Shown: positions 1-13,612 of the stretch, in pieces | How positions within the stretch are numbered: the first letter of the stretch is position 1 | Layout: each line of letters opens with the position of its first letter | Assembly: GCA_000697055.1 (NCBI GenBank) | Contig: JNDT01001565.1 | Location: 112,707-176,706, forward strand | Source: Saksenaea vasiformis B4078 | Lineage: Eukaryota > Mucoromycota > Mucoromycetes > Mucorales > Saksenaeaceae | Length of the DNA: 64,000 nucleotides | Reading direction: 5' to 3' | Position numbers and translations under genes: made by a program | The notes under the pieces: generated by a model | What the model was told of the DNA's origin: nothing | Database searches by the model: none | Seen by the model: the letters and a program-made list of their open reading frames with translations, nothing else

Positions 1-3000
1 CACTTGCCCGCAGCATTCTTGCTCCAGGAACATGAGTGGTGTGCCAAGGTTCAAACGGTTATTTCATGCACCGCACACCGTCTGAAGGGCCAGTTCCACT
101 CGCGAAGTCACACCTTGTCGGAGAATCGATTTGGTGCGACAGTAATGATTGGCTCGTTGAGGAAACTTGAGCCCTAAGGGCACACATACGCTATCCAAGC
201 TAGAGCCAGGTAATTCATAATGTATCGCATGGTATCGTTGTTACATACAGGTAAGAGCACCCTAACATAATGTTACTATTTTTACTAAATAGAGGTTTGC
301 TTCGGATATTAATTATGTTTACAGCACCTGGAACTTGCAAGCTTTTTCTTCGGCTCTGTCTCTGTCTCTAACATCCACGCTAAAGCTATCAATTCGTTAC
401 GTGAAACAATTACTCCTGTACATTTGTCTCTTGTTTAGCTTGCGCAACTAATGACTCGAACAGTCTTTATTGTGTCGGTGTCTGTTATCCGACATTCAAG
501 TAAGTGCTTTCTCTCTCCATCAGCAAGGAAATCTTCCTGAGATGTTGGAATTATATGTATCTGTATGCAAATAACTGTACAGTACAAGAGGCAGAAGGGA
601 GGTTTTAAAGAAGGGAAAGAATTACTACAAGCTTTATAGGAGAATTGGGAGAGGCGGGCCCTTTGGTTGTATCATTCTTAGGAAATTGATTTCTCACGCT
701 ACAACCTCATATGTCTTCCCTTTCCGATGAAGGGAGAGCATGAAGATTACATAACCAATCCAAATGTGAGTATGAGCAGTAATACCTTGAGCAGCTCCTT
801 CCCTACTGAGACGTAATCAGTAAGCAACCCTATTTGTAGCTTGGTGAGTCCACGATAGATGTCTCGGTCAAGATTAACCAATAATTTACGTAGGCGATAC
901 ACAATAGCTCAGGCACTTGTGAAGCCGCGGTCCTTGACTGTCTAACTAGTTGCTCAGATAGTGAGCGAGAGACGGAAGCAACTTCATTTTCGGAACCTAC
1001 ACGTTCAATACGCTTGTCATAGCACGCGTGCAACTTGCTGAACATGCATATCACGTATAACTAATAAATTCTCCAGACTTGTACCACACGTTAATAACTG
1101 GTGCACCTTTGCAGTATCTCTAGAACGACTTGACCAGGATGACAGGTTTATATCACGCTGTCTCTCGTCTAGTCCCCAATCTCCTAAGTGGCATCCGGTA
1201 GGGATAAATATTTAAAGCAGCTCTATTTCTTCGTTACATCCTCAGTTACCTATACGTTCACTCGGAGTTTATCTCCATACTCTCAGATCCAAAACATCTC
1301 AATACCTATAGAGGATGAAGTGAGGGCATAGGGTACAAGACCCTGATGTTTACCGGAATATATATACATACGTGAAACATATACGGTTCATGCAGAGCTT
1401 TCTAGCGGACATCAAGCATTCTCGTCGGACAACGTTAACGTTTGGCAAACAGGCATGGTAAGTAGCATTTTTTAATACTATACGTCTTGGTATAGGACGC
1501 AAGAAGTACAGCAGAAACTGATGCTGTCACAAATTTGATGCCATGGCTGACATCCACTGGATGTAACTCCACCTTGCGGCAAAAACATGTTCATATGACA
1601 TGATCGCTGCTAAGAAAATTCCCAAAAGACTAGGATGGAGAAAACATGATGCAGATGGTCAAAGTAATCAAAGCATCAGCTCGATATCTGTCATGCTGTA
1701 CTGCATAATGCATCCATTTATGTTTTAGGCGCAGTCAATGTGATTTTCGATATCGTGACAACTTTTATAGTTGGTGTATGGCTAGATATGAGCGTGTTTT
1801 ATTCTTAACTTTATGGAGCAGAAGTTCCCTATCAAAGATTTTGTGACATAGCTAAACCTTAAAAAAAAGGGAAAGGACAAGGCTTTAAGCTCAGATTTAT
1901 CGGAGGCGAAGTGTGCAAAGTTTCATCATACGCGTGATCTCAGCCCATAGATGATTTCTTCAGGTAGAATGCGCACTTCTCAGCTGCTCACATGGTTGCC
2001 ATCAATATTTGGGTTCTAAATTTAATGTTATTTTCTCTTAGAGGCTGCTCTTCTTACATTCATGCAACAGCAAGCTTTCCGCTATAAGCGGTGAACTCAT
2101 AGAACGGGCTTCGCAAGGAAATATGGGCTGTTGCTTTAGGTTTCACTGACGCAAACCATTTAAAAGGAACTTTTTTTTTCGCCATCGTTATTCGCAGAAT
2201 ATCCCTGGTAAGCATTTGGCTTGGGCTGCATGACCGATCTCGGCTGTAGTGCAAGTCGGCTTCTGATTTTGCATACGTGATTGGCGTCCGTGATGCGCTG
2301 ATTTCTTACGCCCCATAGATTCCTACTAATGTCGCGTTTCACCAGATATCTGATGCACGCCCACAAATAGTATATCGGCCGTCCCTTTGTTTCTTCTTGT
2401 CTCGATTCGTTTATTTGGTCGTTAGCCGCTGTGTCGTGACATTCACTGATGTTCATGGTATAGATGCCATTACGGAATGTGCATTTGAATGCACATTACC
2501 TTGATGTTCTTCATTTTGAACAAGCAATAGAACGAACATGTTTAAACGCAGTTTGTCAACACCTATTCACATATTACATTCATGGATAAATCCTCTGTTT
2601 TGGACGTAGCACGGTGCTATGGACTCAAGTCCAAAACACATAGATTATGAGATTGAATAATAGATAACTATATTCTTCACATACGACGCGTTAAATGGTA
2701 TCTATCAATTTGACACCAACGTAAATCGTTTCATCATTGAATGGTTCGATATTCATTTATGCAGACTTGACTATTGGATTCAATGTCATGTAGCGAGATT
2801 ACGACTACATTGATTTTCAGAAGTCCGACATTCTATCTGGGGTACGTGGCAAGGATCGGGGGAGATGCGATGCCGGTCTCTGCAACATATTGACTAGACA
2901 GATGGGATTCACATAACGTATCTTACAGCAGTTAAGAGTTGATATTTATAGGACAGAAAAAGAATAACCCGCATGAATAATCTTCACCCTCGATTAAAAG

Positions 3001-3155
3001 AAAGAAACAATTACAATGAATGACGTTGACAAGAAAAATGAATGTGGATTGCAAAGAAAAAGAATGAAAGGCTGGAGAGGAACTGTAAAAGACGCAAGGC
3101 ATATACACAAACAAATAAAAAAAATAACCACATATCACATAAATAAAGGGAGGCA
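1..3155. other. No recognisable gene
   Basis: Only short open frames (under 100 codons) occur on either strand, without recognisable domains, and no tRNA-like or repeat structure stood out by eye. Probably intergenic or relic sequence. Confidence 0.5.
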
Positions 3156-4620
3156 CTAGAAATGCCATTTTGGTTGCTCAGCTGTCCGGCTTCTTCTTGG
3201 TTTTGAAGTACTACGTTGAATAACTGGCGGTGATGACTGACGTGAAATTGAACGTTGCAACAAGCGTCTGGGATCATTTGGTATTACATCAGATACTCTT
3301 CGTGCTAGTCGTAGTTGCTGTTGTTGTTGTTGTTGCTGCTGCCGATTGGCGATAGGTGCATTAATAGGCCACGTGTGACGCTTGACCAACTTTGTTTTGC
3401 TGAAATCTTCATCGTCTTCAAAGTCACTAAAATCATAATCGACAAGGACCTTTCCGGATAGTTTATATTGTTCGAGGAGAGCCGTTTGAGCTTGATCGAT
3501 AAGGTTTTGGAGCATGACGCGTAAGCGTTGGAAAATCTGGTCACTTTCCAGCTGATTATCGAGCCACACATCCACAAGAGTATCCGATGCCACGGGAGCC
3601 TCAGGTTGATCAGGTGATGGCGGTGTGAACTTTTTTTTTACACAATGAAGTCGTCAGCAAACAAATCATTTACCCTTCCTATGCAGCTAGCCTTACCGTA
3701 TTTTCTTCCTCATGTACGTCAGACACAGGTGTGGGTGGAGCTTCAGACCTAATAGAAAATTTCTTAGTCAACACCAGCCAAAAAGCAGGGGTAGCGGGAA
3801 AAGATTTGCTCACTTTTGTAACCGCTTTTCCAGTTCTGCAATTTTCTCATTTTGACGTCGAACAGTAGCCTCCAAGGTGGCGTTAAGGGTCAATAAAGAT
3901 TGTTTTTCGATCTCCAAGTCGGCGATCTATATATTTATGGTCAGATGGGTGTACGCGCGTACAATCAATTTTTTTTATCCTTGCCTTTCTGTTTGCTCTC
4001 GCTTCATCCAGCCACTCTACAGCCTCATCATCATCTTCTTCGTCTTCATCGTCATCAATCGTTGCCGTAGCAGTAGCAGCAGGAGGAGTGGTAGTAGGAA
4101 CCTTGGAAAGAAACTGTCCTCTGTTGTTCATGATCATTCCTTCTTTTACTTTAGCTACAATTTTGGTAGGTGGTGGTGGCGGCTCATCTTCTTCAGAAAT
4201 ATCATCGTCTGTGTCTCCATCGATGCTGTCAATGTCATAATCATCTTCATCAGCGGACGAGGAAGAATGTAAAATGGATGGTGGTTTTGATAAAGTGGAG
4301 TTACTTCTTTGCCTTAATAGATGATATGGATTTACACCAAAAGTGGAAGAGGCTGGCGCAGAGACCTGTGAGGCGGGTTTGTACCAGCTGGGTGAGCTGT
4401 GATTGAAAAAGGAAAAACCAGAGGCGAAACTGGACGGAGTGAAGATGGTGGGGGGAACTCGAGCAGAAGAAGAAAATGAAGATATTGTGGACGGTGAAGA
4501 AGAAGAGGTCGATGAGGAGTCATGCAATGTAGGTGACTGATGGTGAAACGAGAATGGTGAAGAAGGACGGACGATATTCACTGCTTTTGCTGGTGGTGAG
4601 TGATAGTCCTTAGCAAACAT
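3156..4620 (-). CDS. Acidic, low-complexity coiled-coil protein, function unknown (4 exons)
   Basis: Spliced by hand as 4620-3985, 3926-3814, 3748-3697 and 3629-3156, giving 424 residues with phase kept at every junction. The first 130 residues are Ser/Pro-rich and look disordered. Acidic Asp/Glu runs and a PPPPP stretch follow (about 120-205). A Leu/Ile heptad segment (about 213-250, starting IADLEIEKQSLL) is a short coiled coil made mainly by exon 2. A second acidic patch precedes a Gln run (about nine residues) and a basic Ser/Arg-rich tail. An in-frame TAA immediately upstream supports the chosen ATG, unless further 5' exons exist. The first intron begins with GC instead of GT. I do not recognise the family. 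Composition suggests a scaffold or regulator, but this is only a guess from sequence character. Confidence 0.7.
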
Positions 4621-7600
4621 TTACAATATATATATATAAAGAGAAGAAAAAATAAAGTAAAAGAGAGAAAAAGGATCGATACCCATATATCACGAACAAG
4701 AATCCATTTTAGAGTTCATCTCTGCCGCGGACTTGAAAAAGCTGTTTTTTTGCTTTCTCTTTTTGGAACTCCACATAGAAGTAGCATCAATCTGGTGGGC
4801 AACGGACCCATCCCGACCGACCACTGCCAGGAACGAGAATATTTCAACTCCGATATACTGCTTGAACACCGCCAATTTGTTTTGTTTTGCTTTTTCGCTC
4901 ATTTCTTGAACGGTCTTTCACTTTACAAAGTAATCTTGTCCCCTCTTTGTCCTACATAGGTTGCTTAACTATCATTCAGAGCTTAGACATTAAACTAAAT
5001 CCTTGTTATGCTTTTCATTCACAAGGAACCATATCTTCTTTTTTCCAATGAAATTACCCTTGACGCCCAGTAAACTCCCTCTCTCTCTCTCTTTTTTTTC
5101 CCCAATGATGACATACGATTGGAGCATCTGTTATTTGTCCTCGGTGCTTAATCACTTATATAGTAGTACGAAGCACTGACTGTGGTTGACGTGAATGTTT
5201 ACACAAATCACGCGCCATATATCGGGGTCCGTTAAACTGTACTTCACTTCCGAAACCACCCCACTCTGTTCGTACTACCCCAAATTTGTCGAGCGATCCA
5301 GGGTGTTAAACTTTCTCCGCAATCTTTCCAATCAGAATAATCTTTACGGATGCTCTAATGAACCTTCTCTGCTCTGATTGGACGACTGAAAACAACTGTT
5401 TTTATTTTAGTCTAGAGATGGCAACTTAATAGAAGAAAAACTTTCATACGGAAAAAGGGAAAAAAGAAAAAAGGAACGACCTCTGTGGCTAACAGATGCT
5501 GCTCTGGCAAGATAAAGTACCATCCCCTGTATCTTATCTCCCATTCGCATTGCATGAAAGGAAAACCTCATGCGTCCTCACCTCGCTAACCAACAACTAT
5601 ATTAAAATAACTCTCATAACAAATAATACTTAAATGACCATTTCTCTTGATAGCTTTCACGTGTTAGTATAAAATTGAGGGAGAAGGGGTCATAAAGTTA
5701 TCAGCATGCCTTGAAATAGCATCTTGAGTGGCTGAAATTGTCACCATACGTGACAGAAAAGCTTCTCCGTCACTCCTGATAGACATCCTCATTATACACC
5801 GAAATTACCTCCTGTACTGTCTACTTTTTGAGAAAGGCTTATTTACCAGAGTATCAACGTTATTCAGACCTTCACCATAAAATATGAACCCTTGGGTTAC
5901 GCTTCGGCTATGTAATGTGTATTTCCTTTGATCAGTTACCAATGCTGGCTTATCCAGATGTAGTGCGATACTAAAGACGAAGTTGTTCCGCTGGGCCAGT
6001 CTAAATTCTACCCCAATCGTGCTAAAAAAAAAAAATTTCACGGTAAGAATCTACCGAACGGATCCGAATTTAAACAACGTTCAAAATCAGCCGAATGAAA
6101 GCCTTTTCCCGTTGCCTGGGAGCGAGAACGATCTTTCTTAGGAATATCCCATTATAGTACGCATAGACGGGTAAACCCAAGTACGCAACCACACCAAGAA
6201 CTTGATCTACAAGCAGCGACTGCTAAAGGAGGCATCTTAGAAATATGTGATACAAGACACAGCCTTCTCTTGCTATGGTAACACTACTAAAGGAGTTCTG
6301 TCAAGTTCCCAACCAGATACAGGACACTACCGTTAACAACCGAGCTTGCAGTGATCTTTATCTCCCTGTGGATCTTCACATTCGCCATTTCTTATTATGT
6401 AATGATCATTTACTTGTTATAAAGCGTTTTCTTTTATCTAAAGTGAGGTCTGACGCTCACCGGTTGCTCGGGCAGTTACAGTCGGAATCCACCATCAGTT
6501 GCACTGTTAAGTTCTTTAGTTACGTGGAATTGATCCGTACATAAAAAGATATGAACGATTGTATATGTTCGATTGAGCTTTTGCTGCACGAGGTACAAAG
6601 ATGCATCGAATGCTTAACTAGCATCCCTATTCTTTGAAATACGTACAATTTCACAGTTGCCTAATGGTTGTTGTATCTTTCCTTATCGCTTTGTTAAGCT
6701 TTGGCCTTTGACGGATCTCTTTTTGTAGCGATACAATTCCATGACTTGCGTGCAGAATGCTTCCGTTTCGCCTTCATGTCAGAGATAGAGTTCCATTGTT
6801 TGATGCAAGTCGTCTTTCAGTGGTAAAATTTCCTAAGGAACGCTTAGTATATATGGTTGTAAATGCATGCATACGATTGCACACCGTCGATGATCTGTTT
6901 CACTACGCTTAATATAGACTAAATATGAACGTATCCTTTTTGACGTACTCAGATGCTTGGCCTCAGATGTCAAGACTGCTGTTATCAATACGAGCTACTT
7001 TTCAGAAGATGTTGAGTACTGCTGCAGACGTCAATCCCAATTAGACAACACGTAGAATCCAACAACGTTGTGCATATCCGACGAACTTAGCTTCCAATCA
7101 ACCGGGAGGTCTTATTCAATACTTTTATTGGATCTGTACTACTTATTGGGATGACATTTTCTAGGCATTCGCCTGACTTGCTACGCATGAAATCCATATA
7201 TAAGGTATACCATAGTTACGACGAGTGTCTCGAGCAGGAAATATGACAAAATAGCGGGTAATATCAAAGGTATAGATTTTATATTTGGGTTTGGAATCAA
7301 CGTTTGTGTCAGAGAAATATTATGAGACGTTGAAGCCGAAAAGCTTTTGCACTGGAAAGTGCTGCGTCTTTGCGCTGGGAAGCAAGTCGTTTTGAGTTGC
7401 TCCAAGGAACAGATAGAGTAGCATAAAAATTCATTCAATAAGCGGTATGTTTGGATGCGATATAGCTGTAACTTGAAATATTCATTGACCTGCTTATAGA
7501 AAGAAAGAGATAGCGAGATCATCTTTGTTCAACCGTACCTTCAACTTTTTCTTCTTCTAATGGATCCTTTACCTCGCTAAGACACAATACAAGACGTACA

Positions 7601-8229
7601 TCTTCGTTTAAGCAGCCAAACATTTGGCAAAACCGTGGGATTGCGTTTCAAGTGAATTTCTACGGAAAACGTTTCTGGGAATAAATATACACAACTGCTC
7701 CCCCGCCTATAAGTTTCATGAAACAACGATCAGAATAGAGCATATGCAAAGGTCGTGCTGAGTATATCGTAGCCTCACATCTCATATGTGGAGCTGGCAG
7801 CCATTCCCTTTCGCAGACGATACAGTCCTGCTGCAAGTCGAGCTTAACCATAAAAGTAACCTGATGATTCACATGAGGTACGGGTTGTCTAACAGCACGT
7901 TCCATAAGAAGATGAGCCCAAAGATAGTTTTCTTTACATCGATCAGTGCATTTTAATTTCGCGAGCAATGCAACAATCAGTACATCCATGAACATCTGTT
8001 CTTTTAGAGCTTCTGATGCTAAGATGGCGTGCATCTCATGAATAGATCGAAAGTCGAGCTATGCTATCTTGTCGACAGAAGAGAAACGGATGACATAATT
8101 TTATCAAGATTAACCCTGAAATGTACCAAACAGGAGAGGATATATATGTCAATGGGAGCAAGCGAAATATTTGGAAAGCGCCGTATTGGTCATGTTGTTA
8201 GCTTTTTGGGAAATGACGCTGCAGTCATA
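4621..8229. other. Intergenic stretch without supported gene
   Basis: A CT dinucleotide tract followed by a T run lies near 5080-5100. Short open frames (up to 124 codons) occur on both strands but lack domain signatures or coherent splice partners. It holds the 5' flank of the coiled-coil gene and the 3' flank of SWC4. Confidence 0.5.
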
Positions 8230-9966
8230 TTATCCTCGCCGCTTTTCCCGGTAGCTAGACCCAGCTGTACTCGACGACCGTTTCTGCAAGGAGATCAGTT
8301 GTCTTTTTAGAGTTTCGTCCCATCAGCAGCGTTCTTACCCTAGTTCCAGTCGTGGAAAGCTTCACTTTGTGTTCCATCTCCATTTTATCAACGACCTTTT
8401 TCAGCTCGAACATGTTTAAAACGGAATTTTGCAATGCATCAAACTTGTGACACACTTGAGCAGTCGGCATCACGGGCCTTGTGCCTATGAAAAGCCCAGA
8501 CAAGTGATCCATTTGTTTGTTAGTAAATGTAGCGTAGTTTCGCTCACGTCAACTTACCCACGCCGAGCTCTTCAAAGACCTTGAGAACTTTTTGCTGCAT
8601 TGTTGGTTTGACACTGGACAGTTTTTGACTTCGTATAAACACGCCCGGTGTCAGTTTTTCTTTCGGTGCTGCTACTATATTTGTTACACAACAGTCCGCA
8701 TATCAATTTTTTTTATGCACTCCCCAATTTCTTACCTTCCACTATTGCTTTTTGACCCTTTTTGGAACTCATATTTTCTTCTTGCTTTTTCTTTTTCTAA
8801 AATCCATTCATGTCCGGATGACTTGTCCTTATTACTTGTGTCACTTACCTTTTCCGCTGGGCTGCCGCTTATCGTACCGGTGATTCCAGCTGCTGTCACG
8901 CTGTCCGGTCCTAAAGCACCGGGAGTGCATGACCCTTGCAAATGCTCGAGTTGTAATGACTGCAGAAGATTCTCGCGTTCTTTAGCAAATCGGATTTCAT
9001 TGGCCTCAATTCGTTTCGCCTCAATCAGTAGTGTCTCTTCTTCTTCCATTTGTTCTTTTGTTCGATTGAAGAGAGCCAATAGCGCTTGTTTTCGTTCAAC
9101 TTCCCTGGATTTGTCGTAATTATACTGTTGTATAAGGGCATGTCGTTCGTTCGGTTGCCCACTTAGTGGCCTTTCCTTCAGTAATTTGCGATAAATGCTG
9201 TAATAACGATCTTTCAAATCCTAATAAGAAAAAAACTGAAGTGAGAGACCTGTAGAGAAAGAAAATAAAATCATGTAATACCTCTATCGTCCTTTTTTTT
9301 GCACCGTAATCATATCGGTCCTGGATAACAGGAAACCGCAAATCATACTGTCGACATAATTCAAATAAATAATCTGTTTCTTCCTTGGTCCACTCGGTGT
9401 CTGTTTTTCTTTCATGTCAATTCAACATACTTCTTCTTTTGAGGGATACTAGACCTGATAGATGTTGATTGTATTCTTCGTCGGTGTATTCTATTACGTC
9501 TGTCACCTTGTTAAACTTGGCAAACGCGTATTCTATTAAACAGACTTAGTCGATGAAGAGTCTATTGTCGATCATTACCTTCATTGTCTGCTTCGCTTGC
9601 TTTGATCCAGTGTTGCAGTACCAAATCATCAGCTCGGACAGGATTGGTGAATGATTGGTAAATCCTATTATTACAATGAGACATGATTCGCCATGTTCAA
9701 AGGCTCACCATGACACTGCTTTCTTCTTGACGTTGAATTTTGCTTTGTACGTGGGCTGAACGAATGCGACCGGTGGTGCTCCGCCAATGAGCGAATAAAG
9801 TTCTCGGCTGAATCCCTCTGCAAGTAATCATTTTAGTGTCGGCATAAAGAAGCCATTGTGAAATCGTACCGGGCCGTTTCTCAGCAACTGGCTTTAAGCG
9901 TCGCGGTGGTGTCGAATCGGCAGATTTTGTAATTTGCAGGATGTCACGGATGTCGGAACCGCTCAT
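8230..9966 (-). CDS. SWC4: SWC4/DMAP1 subunit of NuA4 and SWR1 complexes (10 exons)
   Basis: Spliced as 9966-9870, 9817-9709, 9664-9579, 9532-9455, 9400-9282, 9220-8849, 8796-8736, 8674-8558, 8484-8339 and 8283-8230: 1239 nt, 412 residues, phases consistent. The start MSGSDIRDIL is the DMAP1/Swc4 N-terminus. The hallmark SANT-like region spans exons 5-6 (WTKEETDYLFELCRQYDLRF, then the VIQDRYD and LKDRYYSIYR motifs). A conserved C-terminal region follows (GVFIRSQKL; KVFEELGVGTRPVMPTA), and the protein ends in a Lys/Arg/Ser tail. The family subunit helps the NuA4 acetyltransferase and the SWR1 H2A.Z-exchange remodeller bind chromatin in the nucleus. Two introns are easily missed. That at 8848-8797 hides inside a long open frame. 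That at 8338-8284 must be removed to reach the true KRSSSTAG...KRRG end. The exon 8 acceptor could lie 3 or 6 nt further in. The gene is divergent from the Sec39-like gene. Confidence 0.92.
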
Positions 9967-10791
9967 GATAAAAAGACAATAGCTATTGCAGACACGTCTT
10001 TCCAGCGAGATGATTGGGCGACACTTCAAAAGAATTGGCTCTTCGGACACACAAAACGCAGTCCATCATCAGCTTTCCTTCCCACAAACTTGAGGAGAAC
10101 TTCTTGTGTATCAGACGATGAGGATCAGCATGTGTATATCGATGGCTTTTGAAGATCGAGAAGCCATCAATAACAACCGAGTGGAAACATTTTGCTGATG
10201 CACTGATTTCTAAAACATCCAATGTATCGTCTTCCATTCTCTCGAATATCGTCAAAGACGTCAACTGTTTCTATCCAAGCTTGTATGGAATGCTTTATAA
10301 GTTGGGACGAGTTGGCGATAATTTAAAGGAGGATAGAGTTTCAAAGTGATGTTGACGAAGCTCGTCAGGGAAATGGAAAATGCGACAACTAGTTATTCAT
10401 GGAACACTTTACTAATGATCATTGGATATTCCGTCGAGTGTTTATATCCTACCATTATAATGGATACTCATGTGGAAATATATCCAGTTTAAGTTCTAGG
10501 ACGAAATGATACTTGCATTCGTCCAGAAGACATCCATCTACGTTAGAGCTATGATTGCTACCAGTTTTGCATTCATCGTCAGGAGAATTTCTTGAGTCAA
10601 ATAGATGTAATTATTATTATTGTATATACGCAAGATAAATGGAAAAGAAGGTTCATAAAGCGAGAATCTTGTTATGGATGTTGCATTGAGGTGCTGGACA
10701 TTTTTTTTCGGTCTTTCATTCGATACAAAAAGTCAGCTGGTGTCACCCTTTAGACGTGTCGAGAGAACTGAGATTCTTTTGCCACGCGTGA
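9967..10791. promoter_or_regulatory. Bidirectional promoter region between SWC4 and the Sec39-like gene
   Basis: These 825 bp separate two divergently transcribed conserved genes, so both promoters and 5' leaders must lie here. I see no strong TATA element that I would assign. Short open frames inside lack support. Confidence 0.5.
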
Positions 10792-13612
10792 ATGGACCAG
10801 CCGACAACAAAAGATTACCTCTTTCACCTAAAGCAAGGCAATTACCAGGCCGCTCTTGACCTTGGTAGAGAACTGCAAATAGATGCGGACATCACTTACA
10901 AGGCGCAATGGAAAAAGCGTTACGAAGAGCATGGTCCGGCACTCACCCAAGACGAAGTGGATATTCTGTCAGCTATCAAAGACGATGCGTGGGTTGTCAC
11001 GGAATGTCTTGAAGTCCTAGTCAATCAATGGCAATTACAGAAACAAATACTACATCTGGGCCAAAAACGTGCGGAAACCAAGACGAATGCGATCTTGGAA
11101 CGGCTTCAAGGAGACAACATAATGATCGAAAGTGAAGAAGACAAAGTATGGCTGCGGACACGTCTTTACTTTTTGCAATATTTGGATCGACTGGCAACCT
11201 TTGTGAAGATCTGGCCCAGCCTTCCACAGACGAAATCGTTTGCGGAAGCGTACGGGCAGTTTAGAGATTGTAACCTCATACCACAAGCTATCGAATTCGC
11301 AAGATCGGAAAACCACGTTGCATTGGATGCTATTTTTATGCACCATGGTCCTGAAGTCCTTCCACAGCGGTTGTTCATCTTATCACAGATTCCAGAAACG
11401 GCGACACCCAGCAGCTTCGATTTGCCACACGTCTCAGTAAATCATGAAGATCGCTGGTTGGAAGAGCCATGGCGGTCGCAAAAGGATCCTGTTGAAGAAT
11501 CAGCAATCCGTCATGTAATTGATGCACTAGCACCAGAACATGCATCCTATCTGGCAAGCCTGGAACATAACGTCCAGTCAACGGTATATCCAGCATCCGC
11601 CGATGTGATTGCGAAGTGGTATCTTGAACGCGCTCATGCCATGGACAGCATCGGATTAAGTAGCCATGCTTTGGAAATGATTCGATACGCACAAGTCATG
11701 GGTGTAACCAATATTGCGAAAGAGGCCTCCGACTATGAATGGCTTTGTAAATACGTCTACACATCCGGTACGCATGATGAGTTTGTTGACATGGAACACT
11801 TCCTCGAGATGCCATCGTATGATATATTGAAGGGACTACTCAGTGATACAAATGGGAAGCGTGTTGTAGACGATGTGTTTAGGCTGGTACTTCCATGGTT
11901 AGAACTCTGTCGACGGCGAAAGCATCAACCACATGAAAATGTCGAATTTATGCTCTATCGGTGGCTATTGGAAACATCGGCAGAACACATGGATTGGTGC
12001 TGTGCCGTTATTGAGCAATCAAAACCAACTATACCTTCGGATGAACGCATTATCAAAGATGATTTGGATCTTTCTCGACTCGTGCTTGCAATCGCATACT
12101 CCAGCAACGCAACCATGGAACATCTTGTGCGTATCTTTGAATGTTTACCTATTTTCGAGGACCTTCAGGACACGGAGGAAGTGACAAGCATAGCTACACT
12201 GGTGTCACGCACTGGCACCGCTTTGGAGCTGTTTAAAGCCCTGCAACCGATCGGTCCTTATGGGTTGACACAGATGATGGACACGTTGCAGGCACATTTA
12301 GGTTCGGCTGAGATACTCGCCCGTTACCATGCAAGTGTACCGCTTTCTTGGTACCTTACCAAGCAGCCGGCGGAAACCCAACGCCAGCTCTGCATTCGCA
12401 TGGCGTCGCAAGCGGCTGGTGGCGTTGAATCAGGAGGCGCACAATTTGATCATGATAATGACTGGCGAGAACTTTTGGACGATATGTTACGTCTTTATGG
12501 TGATGGTCAAGGCGTTTTTGCTTTAGTACAACCAACGGAAATTATGGAAATATTTTACAGTTCTCTGCTGCGATGTGGTCGTAAGTGATTTTTGCTAAGC
12601 CTGAGTTAATAAGAGCTAAATCGACCTGCTACAGGATTTAAGCTGGCAAAGGAACTTTTAATGACTCCGGAAACCACCAGAATTCTTGAAGTGGATAAGG
12701 TCCAACAGCTTATTATCGACGCTGAAAGAGAGTTCTTTGACAATGCGGCGACAGGAAACATGCATAGTGGCAACATGAAACAAGCCTTGGAATGGTAAAT
12801 TAACTATCTTGCCTGCTGATAATGACGCAAAGGTTATTAGTTTGAAGGTGTTACCTATGACGCCCGAAACCAAGAAGGAGCTGGATTTGATCGAAGCTAC
12901 GCACACATTGACCTGGACATACAAAACGATGGTCCGACCAGGAATAGCTCTGATGCCTATTCAAGTGCGTCAAGCCAGCAATCGCCTTGATCTTATTTCA
13001 AAGCTGATCAACACACATCGGGGTATCTACAAACAGCATGAGGAAGTGTCGGTTCTGGCCGGAAAACTCGGGTATCAGGATGATCTGCTAGCTGAAGTCA
13101 AAGTGCTGGCAATGCTTGCTAGTGCAGCATTAGTGGACGAGGAGTATGACATCTCCTACAAACTGTGCCAGATTACGGTAGAAAAAGCGCAGGGCTCTTC
13201 TGCCAAAGATATGGAAGAGATCAACAATGCTGCTTGGCAAATCTGTTTCAATCTGGGAAAGTTGGATGCATATCAGGATTTCAGCCGGCGGCTCGATGTG
13301 CTTGCCATGGCATTAGTCTTGACACCTCCAGAACACATTCATGATGTGCTTGCTGTTTGGCGTAAAATAGATTTGCAGCGACCAAAAGACCTGCCACTGG
13401 TTCCGCTAGGATCGCAATCAATGGAAGAACAAAATGTATCCGGATGGCAAGGTCTACTTCAAAGCGCAAAGAAAGGACAATGGCTCTTGGGAGAGCTACT
13501 GGGCGCTCAGGAAAGCAAAGACAATTCTGCTATCGCCGGAGGTGATCGTGCAGGCGGTAGGCGGAAACGGGATCAGTTGCGCGATATGATGGGAGGGTGG
13601 CTGTTTCAATAA
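10792..13612 (+). CDS. Sec39/NBAS-domain protein of the Dsl1/NRZ tethering complex (3 exons)
   Basis: Exons 10792-12580, 12635-12794 and 12841-13612 give 906 residues with phase preserved. The family tethers COPI-coated Golgi vesicles to the endoplasmic reticulum with Dsl1/ZW10 and Tip20/RINT1 partners. The protein is an all-helical solenoid-like sequence with no signal peptide or membrane span. Recognisable Sec39-domain blocks are ILARYHASVPLSWYL near the exon 1 end, EFFDNAATGN in exon 2 and, across the second splice, ALECLKVLP followed by KKELDLIEATHTL. Downstream blocks are LMPIQVRQASNRLDLI and a C-terminal helix pair (AWQICFNLGKLDAYQDF). The second intron is only 46 nt and its acceptor (ATTAG) was chosen by family match and phase. 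At 906 residues it is larger than budding-yeast Sec39 and much shorter than animal NBAS. An AATAAA overlaps the stop codon. Confidence 0.85.

Noticed and set aside
3328..3354. Glutamine-codon run in the coiled-coil gene as a disease-like repeat expansion
   Set aside because: Only about nine mixed CAA/CAG codons, an ordinary low-complexity tract.
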